This document shows, in pieces, positions 1 to 9,740 of a stretch of 64,000 nt of DNA. Made by a program: the position numbers and the translations under genes. Under the pieces are notes generated by a model, which ran no database searches, was not told the origin of the DNA, and saw only the letters and a list, made by a program, of their open reading frames with translations. This DNA is from CAWBCI01 sp963787195 (GTDB lineage Bacteria > Bacteroidota > Bacteroidia > Bacteroidales > JAGOPY01). Location: the NCBI GenBank assembly GCA_963787195.1, contig CAWBCI010000019.1:127418-191417 (forward strand). The letters run 5' to 3'. The number at the start of each line of letters is the position of its first letter. The stretch's first letter is position 1.

Positions 1-11
1 TGCTTAATGTT

Positions 12-1725
12 ATGAAAAACAGATTTTTACTCCTTTTACTATTCTCTATATTCTATTATACAGGGATGGTCGCAGAAAACAAATTCTGAACAGATCCTTA
101 ATAAATATTACACTTCAGAAACCGAGCAGTATTTTAAATTCAAGACAGATAGCAGACTTCTGATCAATGAGCTTTCCAGGATAATTTCCATCGATGATGT
201 GAAGAAGGATGGAGATGTATTTGCATATGCTAACCGGAAAGAATTCAGTCGTTTCCTGGAATATAATATCCCTTTTGAGATCCTTCCGCATCCCGGGAAT
301 TATGATGGTGACCTGAATATGCTGAGCAACATTAATATCAGGGATGTCCAGGACTGGGATTTTTACCCTACCTACGATGCTTATGTTAGTATGATGCAGC
401 AATTTGCCCTGGATTATCCTGACATTTGCCAGGTGTTTTCTATAGGAACCACTGTGCAGGGAAGAGAACTATTGGTAGCCAGAATATCGGACAATGTAGG
501 TATATCCGAAAATGAACCACAATGTTTATTCACTTCATCTATGCATGGAGATGAGACAACAGGCTATATATTGACGCTCCGAATGATCGATTATCTTTTA
601 AGTAATTATGGCTCAGATCCCAGGGTAACCGATCTGGTCAACAATATTGATATCTGGATTAACCCGCTTGCAAATCCGGATGGAACTTACCATGGCGGAA
701 ACTTTTCGGTGAACTATGCTCAAAGGTTCAACGCAAATGGGGTAGATCTGAACCGGAATTATCCGGATCCTGAAGCCGGTGCCCACCCCGATGGTAATGC
801 CTGGCAGCCTGAAACTGTGGCTTTCATGAATATGGCTGAAAATAATCATTTTGTTTCCAGTGTCAATTTCCATGGGGGCAATGAAGTATGTAATTATCCC
901 TGGGATACCTGGCCTAGACTGGCTGCAGACAATAGCTGGTGGGTATATGTTTGCCGCGAATATGTTGATACAGTCCATGTATACAGTCCTTCAAATTATA
1001 TGAGTGATTTCGATAATGGCATAACGAATGGATATGCCTGGTATTGGGTGACCGGCGGCAGGCAGGACTACATGAATTATTTCCAGCAATGCCGTGAATT
1101 CACACTTGAAATATCCAACACTAAATTATTACCCCCGGCCCAACTTCCAGCATACTGGGAATATAATTACCGTTCCATGCTGAATTATATGGAACAGTCT
1201 ACCTTTGGTATAAACGGTACAGTGAAGGATAGCGTCACCGGATTTGGGATAGAGGCAGAAGTGAACGTTGTGGCTCATGAGTCAGATAGTTCCTGGGTTT
1301 ATTCCAAGCCCCCCATCGGTAGATACAGCAGACTTTTGTATCAAGGTAACTATACAGTTCGGTACTCAGCTAATGGATATTATCCAAAGATATTCAGTAA
1401 TGTTGCAGTAACTAACCGTAATGCAACTGTATTAAATGTTGTGTTGGTTCCGGAAGGAGTAGGAGGGATAGAATATAATGATGCAGTAAGTAAATCGATC
1501 CGTATGCTTCCGAACCCCCTTTGCGGCAGTACGCTCCACCTGGAGGCAAATTTTCCGATTAAGAGGATTACTTTTATCAATACCTCAGGGCAAATAGTTC
1601 TCCGGAAGAATATCTATGACACTTCAGCCAACTTGTCACTGGAAGCATTGAAAAACGGCCTGTATATTATAAGTTTGGAAACAATCAAGGGGAATGGTGC
1701 AAAAAAATTGATTATAAACCGCTAA
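12..1725 (+). CDS. M14 zinc carboxypeptidase, T9SS-secreted (frameshift in signal peptide)
   Basis: Secreted metallo-carboxypeptidase. The peptidase domain shows the M14 zinc signature HGDE (the HxxE ligand pair), then NPDG, RNYPD, a later His in NFHGGN, and a candidate catalytic Glu in FTLEIS. It is followed by a carboxypeptidase-regulatory-like beta-sandwich (INGTVKDSVTG onward) and a C-terminal T9SS type A sorting domain (MLPNP ... GLYIISLE ... KKLIINR). No complete signal peptide lies in the main frame. A perfect one (MKNRFLLLLLFSIFYYTG) starts at the ATG at 12 in another frame and joins the main frame if one G of GGG at 63-65 is removed, giving YYTG-WSQK. Starting at the internal GTG at 199 would lose the export signal. 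I read it as one gene of about 570 aa with a single-base insertion. Confidence 0.85.
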
Positions 1726-1737
1726 TTTTATAGTCTG

Positions 1738-3012
1738 TCATCCGATGCTAATCCCCCTGGCAAGCCCTATTCTGTATAATAGAATAACTGCCATTAATAT
1801 TAAGAAAATCACCCAGGACAGGCTTATCTTCTTTTGTTGCTCATCGAAATAAAGTTCCGGGTAATTTCCGGATGAGACCATAATCGGTATAATCATCAGG
1901 ATCATTGTAAGTGAAATATAGGTTTCATAGTACATTATTATCGGTTGCCTGATGATGATGAGTGCCAAGTTACCCAGGATAAAAGGCAGAAGTATCTGGG
2001 CAAAGATAAAGGAAAGGCGATTTTTCCGCGTCACTTCGTTATAATAGGAATTTGCAGATACAAGGAATGAACGGGTCACCAAAAAACCCGCAATAACCAG
2101 GAAAAACAAGGATATGATGGAATACAGGAGTTTTCCGGTATCCATAATGTACATCCAAGATATCACATATCCCAGACCGGTATCAAAGAGTGTTCCCACC
2201 AACATGGCTCCGAAAAACATAGTCATAAGATGCAGAAAACCCCAAAGGAAAAATAATTTGAAGCGGTTCTCCATCTCTTTAATCCTGGAATAAATTATAA
2301 TAAAGATTATGCCCAGGAAGAGGCTGACCAGAGGGCCTGCTGAAAATATAGTTTTAACTGAATCATGTGACCACTGGTTCTCAGTGATGTTAAAATATAG
2401 CTGGTAATAATAAAGTATAGTTGGGTAATGGTAAAGCAGAGCCGCTACAATGGTAGAAGCCTGTACAATCATATAAACCACAAAGTAGGAAAGGAGGAAG
2501 TACCCGGTTGAATTCAGGCTTATGATATAAAAATTCCTGCGTTGTTTTCGCCTGGAACGAAAATTATTATAAGCCTTCAGGAAGGAGCGGGGCTTCAGTG
2601 AACGCGCCAGATTTCGCAGTGATGCGCGTAAATAAACATTCATTTGCTTGCGGATCCGCTTCTTCCTGTGTTTTTGATCAACAGCAGATTTAAGTTTTAC
2701 TTCCCTAAGCTTTTTTTGATGTTCTTCATGAAAATCGACATGCTCTCTTTTTAGCTCCTGTCTGCGAATTCTGGCTTCTTTTTTTAATTGCAGTTTTTCC
2801 AGGCGGATACGAAGTTTTTCCTGTCTTTTTTCCACCCGGATATGCTCCTCCATCTGGACTTTCTGCTTAATCGCTTCCTGTCGCCTGGTATTAGCAAGGT
2901 CCCTTCTGATAAGTTTTCTTTTCCGTTTCAGAAAACGCAGGTAACGGATTCTCCTGTATATTCTATAGGGGAAGGGATACCATTTTTTACGTTTTTTAGT
3001 AGCGGATTTCAT
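1738..3012 (-). CDS. Polytopic membrane protein with long basic N-terminus, function unknown
   Basis: I do not recognise the family. Residues 1-160 are extraordinarily rich in Lys and Arg (runs such as KKRKK, KRKRK, RSRRKQRR) with Glu interspersed from about 40 to 105, where a charged helix or coiled coil is likely. Residues 165-424 hold about seven hydrophobic segments, including one near 224-242 (LVSLFLGIIFIIIYS) and a final one near 400-417. There is no signal peptide; the basic region should stay cytosolic and could bind nucleic acid, phospholipid or ribosomes, but that is speculation. The gene converges on the carboxypeptidase with a 12-bp gap and has its own promoter-like box upstream. 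ATG start. Confidence 0.7.
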   Translation of the reverse strand: MKSATKKRKKWYPFPYRIYRRIRYLRFLKRKRKLIRRDLANTRRQEAIKQKVQMEEHIRVEKRQEKLRIRLEKLQLKKEARIRRQELKREHVDFHEEHQKKLREVKLKSAVDQKHRKKRIRKQMNVYLRASLRNLARSLKPRSFLKAYNNFRSRRKQRRNFYIISLNSTGYFLLSYFVVYMIVQASTIVAALLYHYPTILYYYQLYFNITENQWSHDSVKTIFSAGPLVSLFLGIIFIIIYSRIKEMENRFKLFFLWGFLHLMTMFFGAMLVGTLFDTGLGYVISWMYIMDTGKLLYSIISLFFLVIAGFLVTRSFLVSANSYYNEVTRKNRLSFIFAQILLPFILGNLALIIIRQPIIMYYETYISLTMILMIIPIMVSSGNYPELYFDEQQKKISLSWVIFLILMAVILLYRIGLARGISIG

Positions 3013-3028
3013 AAAGTTTATTGGATTC

Positions 3029-3036
3029 CAAAAATA
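3029..3036 (-). promoter_or_regulatory. Bacteroidetes -7 box for the basic membrane protein gene
   Basis: The minus strand reads TATTTTTG, matching the Bacteroidetes sigma-ABfr -7 consensus TAnnTTTG, about 16 bases before the start codon at 3012. No convincing -33 TTG was identified. Confidence 0.4.
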
Positions 3037-3096
3037 TCAAAAAATCTCCTTGACTTTACACTTATAAAGAAAGAGGAACTCTATTGAGTAATAAAA

Positions 3097-3123
3097 AAAA
3101 CCCGGAACTGGGGCCCGGGTTTT
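3097..3123 (-). terminator. Rho-independent terminator of the AONS-family gene
   Basis: A 9-bp perfect stem (AAAACCCGG / CCGGGTTTT, loop of 9) is followed on the minus strand by eight T. It lies about 20 bp after the stop codon at 3145 of the minus-strand PLP enzyme gene and before the next minus-strand gene. Confidence 0.8.
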
Positions 3124-3144
3124 TCAATCTGCTTAAAATATAAT

Positions 3145-4392
3145 TTAAGCTGTCATTACTTTTATTTTCCCATCGGAATATTTTCCCTTATCCAAATTCT
3201 TTTTAATTTCAGAAAATGCATAGAGTGTATGCTTCACATCTTCCAGTGTATGGGCTGCTGTAGGGATTAGGCGTAGCATAATAATGCCCTTTGGAACAAC
3301 GGGGTAAACAACAATCGAACAGAATACTCCGTAATTTTCCCTAAGATCCGCTGTGATCTGGGTGGCTTCAGGGACACCTCCGGAGAAAAACACCGGTGTC
3401 ACCGGGGATTCCGTATTTCCGATATTGAAACCAGCCTCTCGCAGGCCATTTTGTAAAGCTTTCACGATTTTCCAAAGGTTTTCCCTGTGTTGGGGCTCAT
3501 TCCGGATGATTTCAAGTCTCTTCAGTGCCCCGATAGTCATGGCTACAGGGAGGGATTTGGCATATACCTGAGAACGAAGATTAAATGTCAGGTAGTGGAT
3601 AATTTCTTTACGGCTTGCTATGAATCCTCCGAAACCGGCAAATGACTTTGCGAAGGTGGCAAAATAAATATCGATTTCATCCTGAACCCCCAAATGTTCA
3701 CCTGTTCCCGCTCCGGTTTTTCCCATGGTCCCAAAACCATGAGCATCATCGACCAGCAAGCGGAAATTATATTTTTTCTTAAGGGCAACTATTTCTTTCA
3801 GCTTCCCAAGGTCACCAGCCATACCATAGACACCTTCAGTAATCACAAGTATCCCGCCACCTGTCTCCTCCGTCATTTTGGTGGCATGCTGCAATTGCTT
3901 TTCGAATTTTTCCATGTTGTTATGAGGATAAACAAAACGTTTTCCAAGATGTAACAACATTCCGTCAATGATACAGGCATGCGCTTCCGAATCATATACT
4001 ATCACATCTTTGCGGTCGACTATCGTCTGGATCAGAGATACCATACCCTGGTAACCAAAGTTAAGCAGATAAGCTGCTTCCTTGCTTACAAATTTGGCAA
4101 TTTCCTTTTCAAATTGTTCATGGTAAACCGTTTGGCCTGACATCATCCTGGCACCCATTTGAAATGCCAGTCCGAATTTTGCAGCAGCCTCGGCGTCAGT
4201 TTTTCTGACTTCCGGATGATTGGCCAGCCCCAGGTAATTATTCAGACTCCATACCAGGACTTCTTTTCCGCGAAAAGTCATCCGGTTTCCGATTTCACCT
4301 TCAAGTTTTGGAAAAAAGTAATATCCGAATCCATCTTCAGCATATTTTCCCAGAGGTCCCATATGGGCACTTATCTTATCAAATATATCCAC
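3145..4392 (-). CDS. AONS-family PLP-dependent acyltransferase (KBL / serine palmitoyltransferase-like)
   Basis: Alpha-oxoamine synthase fold enzyme that condenses an amino acid with an acyl-CoA or acyl-ACP. Visible motifs: SLNNYLGLANHP near 50, the G-R-M-M-S-G segment, DDAHGFG (the Asp that pairs with the PLP ring) and FATFAKS, whose Lys should form the Schiff base. The length of 415 aa fits the family. Bacteroidetes use such enzymes as 2-amino-3-ketobutyrate ligase, serine palmitoyltransferase (sphingolipids) or cysteate acyltransferase (sulfonolipids). The sequence alone does not tell me which; the absence of a threonine dehydrogenase neighbour makes plain threonine catabolism less likely. 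The start is a GTG giving MDIFDK, as in relatives. A clear terminator follows. Confidence 0.8.
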   Translation of the reverse strand: MDIFDKISAHMGPLGKYAEDGFGYYFFPKLEGEIGNRMTFRGKEVLVWSLNNYLGLANHPEVRKTDAEAAAKFGLAFQMGARMMSGQTVYHEQFEKEIAKFVSKEAAYLLNFGYQGMVSLIQTIVDRKDVIVYDSEAHACIIDGMLLHLGKRFVYPHNNMEKFEKQLQHATKMTEETGGGILVITEGVYGMAGDLGKLKEIVALKKKYNFRLLVDDAHGFGTMGKTGAGTGEHLGVQDEIDIYFATFAKSFAGFGGFIASRKEIIHYLTFNLRSQVYAKSLPVAMTIGALKRLEIIRNEPQHRENLWKIVKALQNGLREAGFNIGNTESPVTPVFFSGGVPEATQITADLRENYGVFCSIVVYPVVPKGIIMLRLIPTAAHTLEDVKHTLYAFSEIKKNLDKGKYSDGKIKVMTA

Positions 4393-4525
4393 AGTAATTA
4401 GCTTTTTAGTTTTTTTTAATTATTCTGAACGATTGGCAAAATTACCAATTTATCAGATATATTCAAATTAACAGACCTTAATAATAATTGAAGTCCGATT
4501 CCGTTTTCAATTCACTGAAATGTTG

Positions 4526-4533
4526 TACTTTTG
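4526..4533 (+). promoter_or_regulatory. -7 promoter box overlapping the apparent bamD 5' end
   Basis: TACTTTTG is an exact TAnnTTTG -7 box. It lies inside the region that would be coding if the upstream ATG at 4520 were used, so that ATG would precede the transcription start. This supports the GTG at 4538 as the true start and implies a very short or absent 5' leader. Confidence 0.55.
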
Positions 4534-4537
4534 CCCC

Positions 4538-5356
4538 GTGAAATTGAAAAGGATATATATATTAATCTTATTGGCAGGCTTGATGCTGGCCGGGTGCGGG
4601 AAGCACCAAAAACTCCTTAAAAGCACTGATAATGAGGCTAAATATGCAGCTGCCATGCAGGATTATGATCATCATGATTACTACCGTGCACTGCAGTTAT
4701 TCCAGCAACTGGTGAATTTTTATCAGGGGACGGAAAAAGCCCAGAAAATGCAGTTTTATTATGCCTACTGCTATTATTATCAGCAGGATTATATTCTTGC
4801 CAGCTATTATTTTAAAAGATTTACGAATAATTATCCGAGAAGTGAATATACGGAAGAAGCGATGTATATGAATGCCTACTGTTACTTCCTTGACTCTCCT
4901 CCCTATAACCTGGATCAATCAAATACTCTCACTGCTATCAAAGAATTGCAGTTATTTATCGACACCTATCCGAATAGCGACAGGGTTGAAGAGGCTACCA
5001 GCCTGATCGACAGGTTAAGAGCCAAATTGCAAAAAAAAGCTTTCGAAATTGCTAACCTTTATTATAAAATGGAGCAGTATGAAGCTGCGATCACTTCATT
5101 TAATACTTTGCTGAAGGATTATCCGGATACAGATTATAAGGAGAATGTACTTTTTAATATATTCAAATCATATTATTATTACGGACTGAAAAGTATCCGA
5201 TCCAAGCAACAGGAACGTTTTCAATCAGCGCTGGATGCATATAATGAATTTGTTTTCCAGTTTCCTGATTCCAAATTTCTGAAAGAGGCCAATAATATTA
5301 AAGACCTGGTACAGAAAAAGATTGAAAGTTTCCAGGTCACTTCACAGAATCAATAA
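4538..5356 (+). CDS. bamD: Outer membrane assembly lipoprotein BamD
   Basis: Lipoprotein of the BAM complex, which inserts beta-barrel proteins into the outer membrane. From the GTG start the N-terminus is a lipoprotein signal with lipobox LMLAGC, followed by tetratricopeptide-like helices rich in aromatic residues. These include the recurring pattern of a Tyr/Phe pair, then NYPRSEY or TYPNSDR, typical of YfiO/BamD. Length is about 272 aa, normal for Bacteroidetes. It heads the bamD-rpoZ-coaBC-DUF4835 run, with 16 bp to rpoZ. I chose the GTG at 4538 over the ATG at 4520 because a -7 promoter box overlaps the intervening codons and the shorter form has the standard K-rich signal start. Confidence 0.85.
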   Translation: MKLKRIYILILLAGLMLAGCGKHQKLLKSTDNEAKYAAAMQDYDHHDYYRALQLFQQLVNFYQGTEKAQKMQFYYAYCYYYQQDYILASYYFKRFTNNYPRSEYTEEAMYMNAYCYFLDSPPYNLDQSNTLTAIKELQLFIDTYPNSDRVEEATSLIDRLRAKLQKKAFEIANLYYKMEQYEAAITSFNTLLKDYPDTDYKENVLFNIFKSYYYYGLKSIRSKQQERFQSALDAYNEFVFQFPDSKFLKEANNIKDLVQKKIESFQVTSQNQ

Positions 5357-5372
5357 TACAAATCAATATACA

Positions 5373-5702
5373 ATGGATTATAAAAAAGTTAAAACAGATA
5401 CTGAAGCTGTAACAAGGGATACCCGGAAATTTTCAGAACCTACTGAGAATGTTTATGAGAGCCTGGTGGTATTATCAAAAAGGGCCAACCAGATCGGGCT
5501 TGAATTAAAGGACGAACTGAACCGGAAAATTGAAGAATTTGCCACCACCAATGACAACCTGGAGGAGATTTTTGAAAATAAGGAACAGATCGAGATTGCC
5601 AAATTTTATGAACGTCTTCCCAAGCCCACCTTGATTGCCGTTCATGAATTTTTAAATAATCAAATTTATTTCAGGAACCCACATAGGGAAGCCTCAAAAT
5701 AA
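5373..5702 (+). CDS. rpoZ: DNA-directed RNA polymerase omega subunit
   Basis: Small RNA polymerase assembly subunit of the Bacteroidetes RpoZ family, about 109 aa, starting MDYKKVKTDTEAVTRD. The conserved core ENVYESLVVLSKRANQI, in which a helix with KRANQI replaces the usual RRARQL of omega, and the C-terminal KPTLIAVHEF are typical of this phylum. The next upstream in-frame ATG (5322) overlaps bamD; the ATG at 5373 gives the family N-terminus and is preferred. Position between bamD and coaBC is expected. Confidence 0.85.
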   Translation: MDYKKVKTDTEAVTRDTRKFSEPTENVYESLVVLSKRANQIGLELKDELNRKIEEFATTNDNLEEIFENKEQIEIAKFYERLPKPTLIAVHEFLNNQIYFRNPHREASK

Positions 5703-5722
5703 TCACCCAGCACTAAAATAAA

Positions 5723-6922
5723 ATGCTCCAGGGGAAAAAAATCGTCATCGGAATTACCGGTAGTATTGCTGCCTTTAAGGCGCCTTTACTGGTAAGACTT
5801 CTCAAAAAAGAAGGGGCCGATGTAAAGGTCATGATGACCCCTGCTGCCAGAGATTTTGTGACCCCTCTGACCCTTTCAACCCTTTCCGGAAAACCTGTCC
5901 TGATTGACCCCTTTAATCCGTCTGACGGAAGCTGGAACAGCCATGTTGAGCTTGGACAATGGGCCGACCTTTATATTATCGCACCGGCATCTGCTAATAC
6001 GCTTGCAAAAATGGCTGCCGGTATTGCCGATAATTTCTTACTGACAGCCTATCTGTCAGCAAAATGCCCTGTATTTTTCGCCCCGGCCATGGATCTTGAC
6101 ATGTATAAACATCCATCGACCCAAAAAAATATCAAGTACCTTCAGTCTCTGGGGAATATCCTGATAGAACCCGCTGTGGGTGAGCTTGCCAGTGGCCTGA
6201 GCGGTGCCGGACGGATGGAAGAACCTGAAAATATTCTCAGTATCCTAAAAGATTATTATAGCAGGCAGGCTGGAATTTTTAACGGTAAAAAAGTGCTGAT
6301 TACAGCAGGCCCTACTTATGAATCCATTGACCCGGTCAGGTTCATCGGAAACTTCTCCTCAGGCTTGATGGGATTTTCAATAGCCCGGGAGTTTGCAAAA
6401 CTTGGTGCAAAGGTAACTCTTATATCAGGCCCCAGTAACCTGAGTACAGAGGATACTTCTATCCGAAGAATTGATGTAATCACTGCCGATGAGATGTACA
6501 GTGAAAGCATCAAAAATTTTAAAAACGCTGCTATTACAGTCATGGCTGCAGCAGTTTCGGACTTCAGGCCGAAACAAATTTCATCTTCCAAGATCAAGAA
6601 AAGTGTAAAAAATATGGTTCTGGAACTGGAACCGACTAAAGATATACTGGCAAGCCTTGGTGAGCAAAAGACAAAAAAACAGTTCCTGGTGGGATTTGCA
6701 CTTGAAACTGATAATGAGTCAGCAAATGCAATGAAAAAACTTCAGGCTAAAAACCTGGATCTGATTGTCCTCAATTCCTTAAAGGATAAAGATGCCGGTT
6801 TCGGGGTGCCGACCAATAAAATCAGCATATTCACTCCTGATGGAAAAAAGGAAGAATTCCCGCTGAAATCTAAAGTTGAAGTTGCACGGGATATCATAAA
6901 CAAGATCGCTTCATTGATCTGA
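5723..6922 (+). CDS. coaBC: Bifunctional phosphopantothenoylcysteine decarboxylase / phosphopantothenate-cysteine ligase
   Basis: Two consecutive steps of coenzyme A synthesis: CTP-dependent ligation of phosphopantothenate to cysteine (C-terminal CoaB) and FMN-dependent decarboxylation (N-terminal CoaC). The N-terminal half has GITGSIAAFKAP, the FMN-binding APASANTLAKMA and the PAMDLDMYKHP region. The C-terminal half has VLITAGPTYESIDPVRFIGNFSSG, AAVSDFRP with the catalytic Lys-rich SSKIKK after it, and the GFALET motif. Length 399 aa is normal. It sits 20 bp after rpoZ in the same operon. Confidence 0.95.
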   Translation: MLQGKKIVIGITGSIAAFKAPLLVRLLKKEGADVKVMMTPAARDFVTPLTLSTLSGKPVLIDPFNPSDGSWNSHVELGQWADLYIIAPASANTLAKMAAGIADNFLLTAYLSAKCPVFFAPAMDLDMYKHPSTQKNIKYLQSLGNILIEPAVGELASGLSGAGRMEEPENILSILKDYYSRQAGIFNGKKVLITAGPTYESIDPVRFIGNFSSGLMGFSIAREFAKLGAKVTLISGPSNLSTEDTSIRRIDVITADEMYSESIKNFKNAAITVMAAAVSDFRPKQISSSKIKKSVKNMVLELEPTKDILASLGEQKTKKQFLVGFALETDNESANAMKKLQAKNLDLIVLNSLKDKDAGFGVPTNKISIFTPDGKKEEFPLKSKVEVARDIINKIASLI

Positions 6923-6962
6923 TATATAAAGATTTGAGAGGCAATTATTAAATTATCGCTTT

Positions 6963-7865
6963 ATGTACAAATCCATATTATCAGTCCTTATACTTTTCCT
7001 GGTCTTTATGACTGAAGTCAAGGCCCAGGAATTCATTTGCAATGTTGAAGTAAACACTCAACAGGTTCAGGGAACGGATAAAAAGGTTTATGAGTCATTG
7101 AAAAATGCTATTTATGAATTCATGAATAACCGCTCATGGACCAGCTACAAATATAAAATGGGAGAACGCATCGAATGTTCTATGCTGATTTCCATTACCG
7201 AAAGAATGGGCACCGATGAATTCAAGGCAACCCTAAGCCTGGCACTGCGTCGACCGGTATTCAATTCAAGTTATACAAGTATACTTTTCAATTATATAGA
7301 TAAGGATTTTCAGTTCAAATATGTTGAGTTTCAACCTCTGGATTTTTATGAGAACACTTATACATCAGAACTAACATCGGTGCTGGCCTTTTACGCTTAT
7401 GTCTTTATTGGTTTGGATTTTGATTCCTTTACTTTAAACGGTGGTGCACCTTTTTTCCAGATTGCTCAGAATATAGTGAATTCGGCCCAGAATTCTAACG
7501 TTAGAGGCTGGAAATCATTTGACGGACTTCAGAACCGCTATTGGCTCGCAGAAAACCTGACTAATCCATCTTACGAGCCCCTGCATAAATTTCTTTATGA
7601 ATATCACCGGCGGGGATTGGATTTGATGTATGATAATCCGGATGTCGGAAGAGCCAATATACTTTCCAGTCTTAAGTACCTTCAGGAAGTAAAAAAGGTA
7701 AGGCCCGGACTTTTTCTTTTACAGCTTCTGGTAGATGCAAAAAGGGAGGAGCTTGTGAATATTTTTTCAGAAGGTACCTCCATTGAAAAAACTGCTGCTT
7801 TCAATATTTTGAAAGAAGTGGACCCGGCAAACACTAGCACCTATCAGAAAATCACTCAGAAATAA
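6963..7865 (+). CDS. DUF4835 family exported protein (PorD-type, T9SS-associated)
   Basis: Secreted or periplasmic protein found throughout T9SS-bearing Bacteroidetes between coaBC and recN; as I recall, some pipelines name it PorD, so a link to type IX secretion is plausible but I cannot show it here. It has a signal peptide (MYKSILSVLILFLVFMTEVKAQE) and the characteristic early stretch FICNVEVNTQQVQGTDKKVYE. It continues with FMNNRSWTS, RPVFNSSYTS and the FYAYVFIGLDFDSF motif. 300 aa is the usual length. It lies 40 bp after coaBC and is probably cotranscribed. Confidence 0.8.
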   Translation: MYKSILSVLILFLVFMTEVKAQEFICNVEVNTQQVQGTDKKVYESLKNAIYEFMNNRSWTSYKYKMGERIECSMLISITERMGTDEFKATLSLALRRPVFNSSYTSILFNYIDKDFQFKYVEFQPLDFYENTYTSELTSVLAFYAYVFIGLDFDSFTLNGGAPFFQIAQNIVNSAQNSNVRGWKSFDGLQNRYWLAENLTNPSYEPLHKFLYEYHRRGLDLMYDNPDVGRANILSSLKYLQEVKKVRPGLFLLQLLVDAKREELVNIFSEGTSIEKTAAFNILKEVDPANTSTYQKITQK

Positions 7866-8000
7866 ATACTGGCATGCATTTACACCTTTTTCAAGTCTGC
7901 AAGCAATTACATTGAAAGTAGCCATCCACCTGTACATTCAAACATTATAGCCGGTTGATAAAATAGAATTTATACACGGTCTAAATTGAACAGACTTTAG

Positions 8001-8008
8001 TAAATTTG
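8001..8008 (+). promoter_or_regulatory. -7 promoter box for recN
   Basis: TAAATTTG matches TAnnTTTG, 33 bases before the recN ATG, inside the 176-bp gap that separates recN from the preceding operon. A TTG at 7986-7988 is closer than the usual -33 spacing. Confidence 0.45.
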
Positions 8009-8041
8009 TTCACATAGATATATGAAATTCCTTCTTTTTTA

Positions 8042-9697
8042 ATGCTCAAAAGCCTGAAAATAGAAAATTATGCCCTGATTGATAGGCTGGAAACGGGTTT
8101 TGAACCGGGTTTTACAGCTATTACCGGGGAAACAGGTGCCGGTAAATCTATACTGCTGGGAGCTTTGGGCCTTGTTCTCGGACAGAGAGCAGATATACAG
8201 GTTTTATCAGATAAAAACAGAAAATGTATAGTCGAAGCTTCTTTCGTGATTTCAGGCTATGGCCTTGAAAATTTCTTTTCAGTCAATGACCTGGATTATG
8301 AAGATGAGCTTATTCTCCGGAGAGAAATCAGTCCAAACGGTAAATCCAGGGCTTACATCAATGACAGCCCGGTAAATTTGCAGCAAATTAAAGAGATAGG
8401 TGAAAGGCTTGTGAATATTCATTCCCAAAATACAACCCTTACTTTAAATGAGGAAAATTTTCAGTTGGCTGTTATCGATAGTTTTGCCGGGATAGGGGAG
8501 GCCCTTATTAAATATCGACAGAAATATATATCCTATACCAATAAGCAGGAAAAATTAAGGAAACTCTTGGCGGAAGAACAAAAAGCCCGGAACGAACATA
8601 GCTATTACAGTTTCCTGGCCGATGAATTACTTGCAGCCCATATTACAGTGGATGAACAAGCAGAACTTGAGGAAGACTTAAGCATGCTGAACCATACTGA
8701 AGAAATCAAAAACAGCCTCTTCCTGGTTTCAAAACTGTTCTCCCCTGAAAACGGGAATATTATCGGATTACTAAGGGATACAGATTCACAACTAAAAAAG
8801 GTATCTGACTTTTACCCGGCCCTGAAAGCTATTTTAGAAAGGCTGGATTCTGATATCATCGATTTGAAAGATATACAGGCAGAAATAGAACAGATGGAAG
8901 AAAAGGTGGAATTCAATCCTGAGATGTTAGAGAAAGTACAATCCAGGCTTGATCTGCTTTATACGCTGCAGCAAAAACATCATGTGAGTGACAACCCGGG
9001 TCTGATTGAAAAGTTATCATTTTACCAGGAGAAAATAGAAAATATATCCTCTCTGGAGAACCAGATAGCCTTCATCAAAAAAGAAATTTCAGATGAAAGG
9101 GCTGAATTGCAAAAAAAGGCAGAAGAAATTTCAGGTAAAAGAAAAGCAGTATTTGGAAATTTTGAGCAGGAGGTGATTCGATTGATACAGCTTATGGGCA
9201 TGTCCGGGGCCCGTTTCAGCATCCGGCATTCAATTGAAAATGAATTTACCTTTGATGGAATTGACCATATCGCTTTTTATTTTAACGCGAATCCGGGACA
9301 CGAGATGAAACCGATGGCTGATACAGCTTCAGGGGGAGAGTTATCAAGGCTAATGTTGGGCATTAAATCTCTGATTTCCCGGAAAAATCTCTTGCCGACT
9401 GTGATTTTCGATGAAATTGACAATGGTATTTCAGGGGATATAGCCGGGAAAGTGGGTGAAGTTATGGTACAAACAGCCCGGTATATCCAGGTCATTGGCA
9501 TCACTCATCTTCCTCAGATAGCCGGGAAGGCTAATCATCACTTCTCGGTATTTAAAGTAAGCAGCCAGGGAACTACCTACTCAAATATCAGAAAACTAAG
9601 CCCTGATGAAAGAGTAGAAGAACTTGCGAAGATGCTGAGCGGTGAAGCTTATTCTTCTGCTTCATTGCAGACTGCAAGGGAACTCCTTGTCAAATAA
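8042..9697 (+). CDS. recN: DNA repair protein RecN
   Basis: SMC-like ATPase acting in double-strand break repair. N-terminal MLKSLKIENYALID, Walker A GETGAGKSI near residue 30, a central coiled coil (about 150-340, rich in Glu, Lys and Leu), the ABC signature-like ASGGELSRLML, Walker B TVIFDEIDNGISG and the D-loop/H-motif GITHLPQIA. 551 aa matches the family. It has its own promoter box and is followed 43 bp later by fabI, possibly cotranscribed. Confidence 0.95.
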   Translation: MLKSLKIENYALIDRLETGFEPGFTAITGETGAGKSILLGALGLVLGQRADIQVLSDKNRKCIVEASFVISGYGLENFFSVNDLDYEDELILRREISPNGKSRAYINDSPVNLQQIKEIGERLVNIHSQNTTLTLNEENFQLAVIDSFAGIGEALIKYRQKYISYTNKQEKLRKLLAEEQKARNEHSYYSFLADELLAAHITVDEQAELEEDLSMLNHTEEIKNSLFLVSKLFSPENGNIIGLLRDTDSQLKKVSDFYPALKAILERLDSDIIDLKDIQAEIEQMEEKVEFNPEMLEKVQSRLDLLYTLQQKHHVSDNPGLIEKLSFYQEKIENISSLENQIAFIKKEISDERAELQKKAEEISGKRKAVFGNFEQEVIRLIQLMGMSGARFSIRHSIENEFTFDGIDHIAFYFNANPGHEMKPMADTASGGELSRLMLGIKSLISRKNLLPTVIFDEIDNGISGDIAGKVGEVMVQTARYIQVIGITHLPQIAGKANHHFSVFKVSSQGTTYSNIRKLSPDERVEELAKMLSGEAYSSASLQTARELLVK

Positions 9698-9740
9698 GCA
9701 TATAAATAAACAATAGCTTGTAACATATAAATATTAAGCA

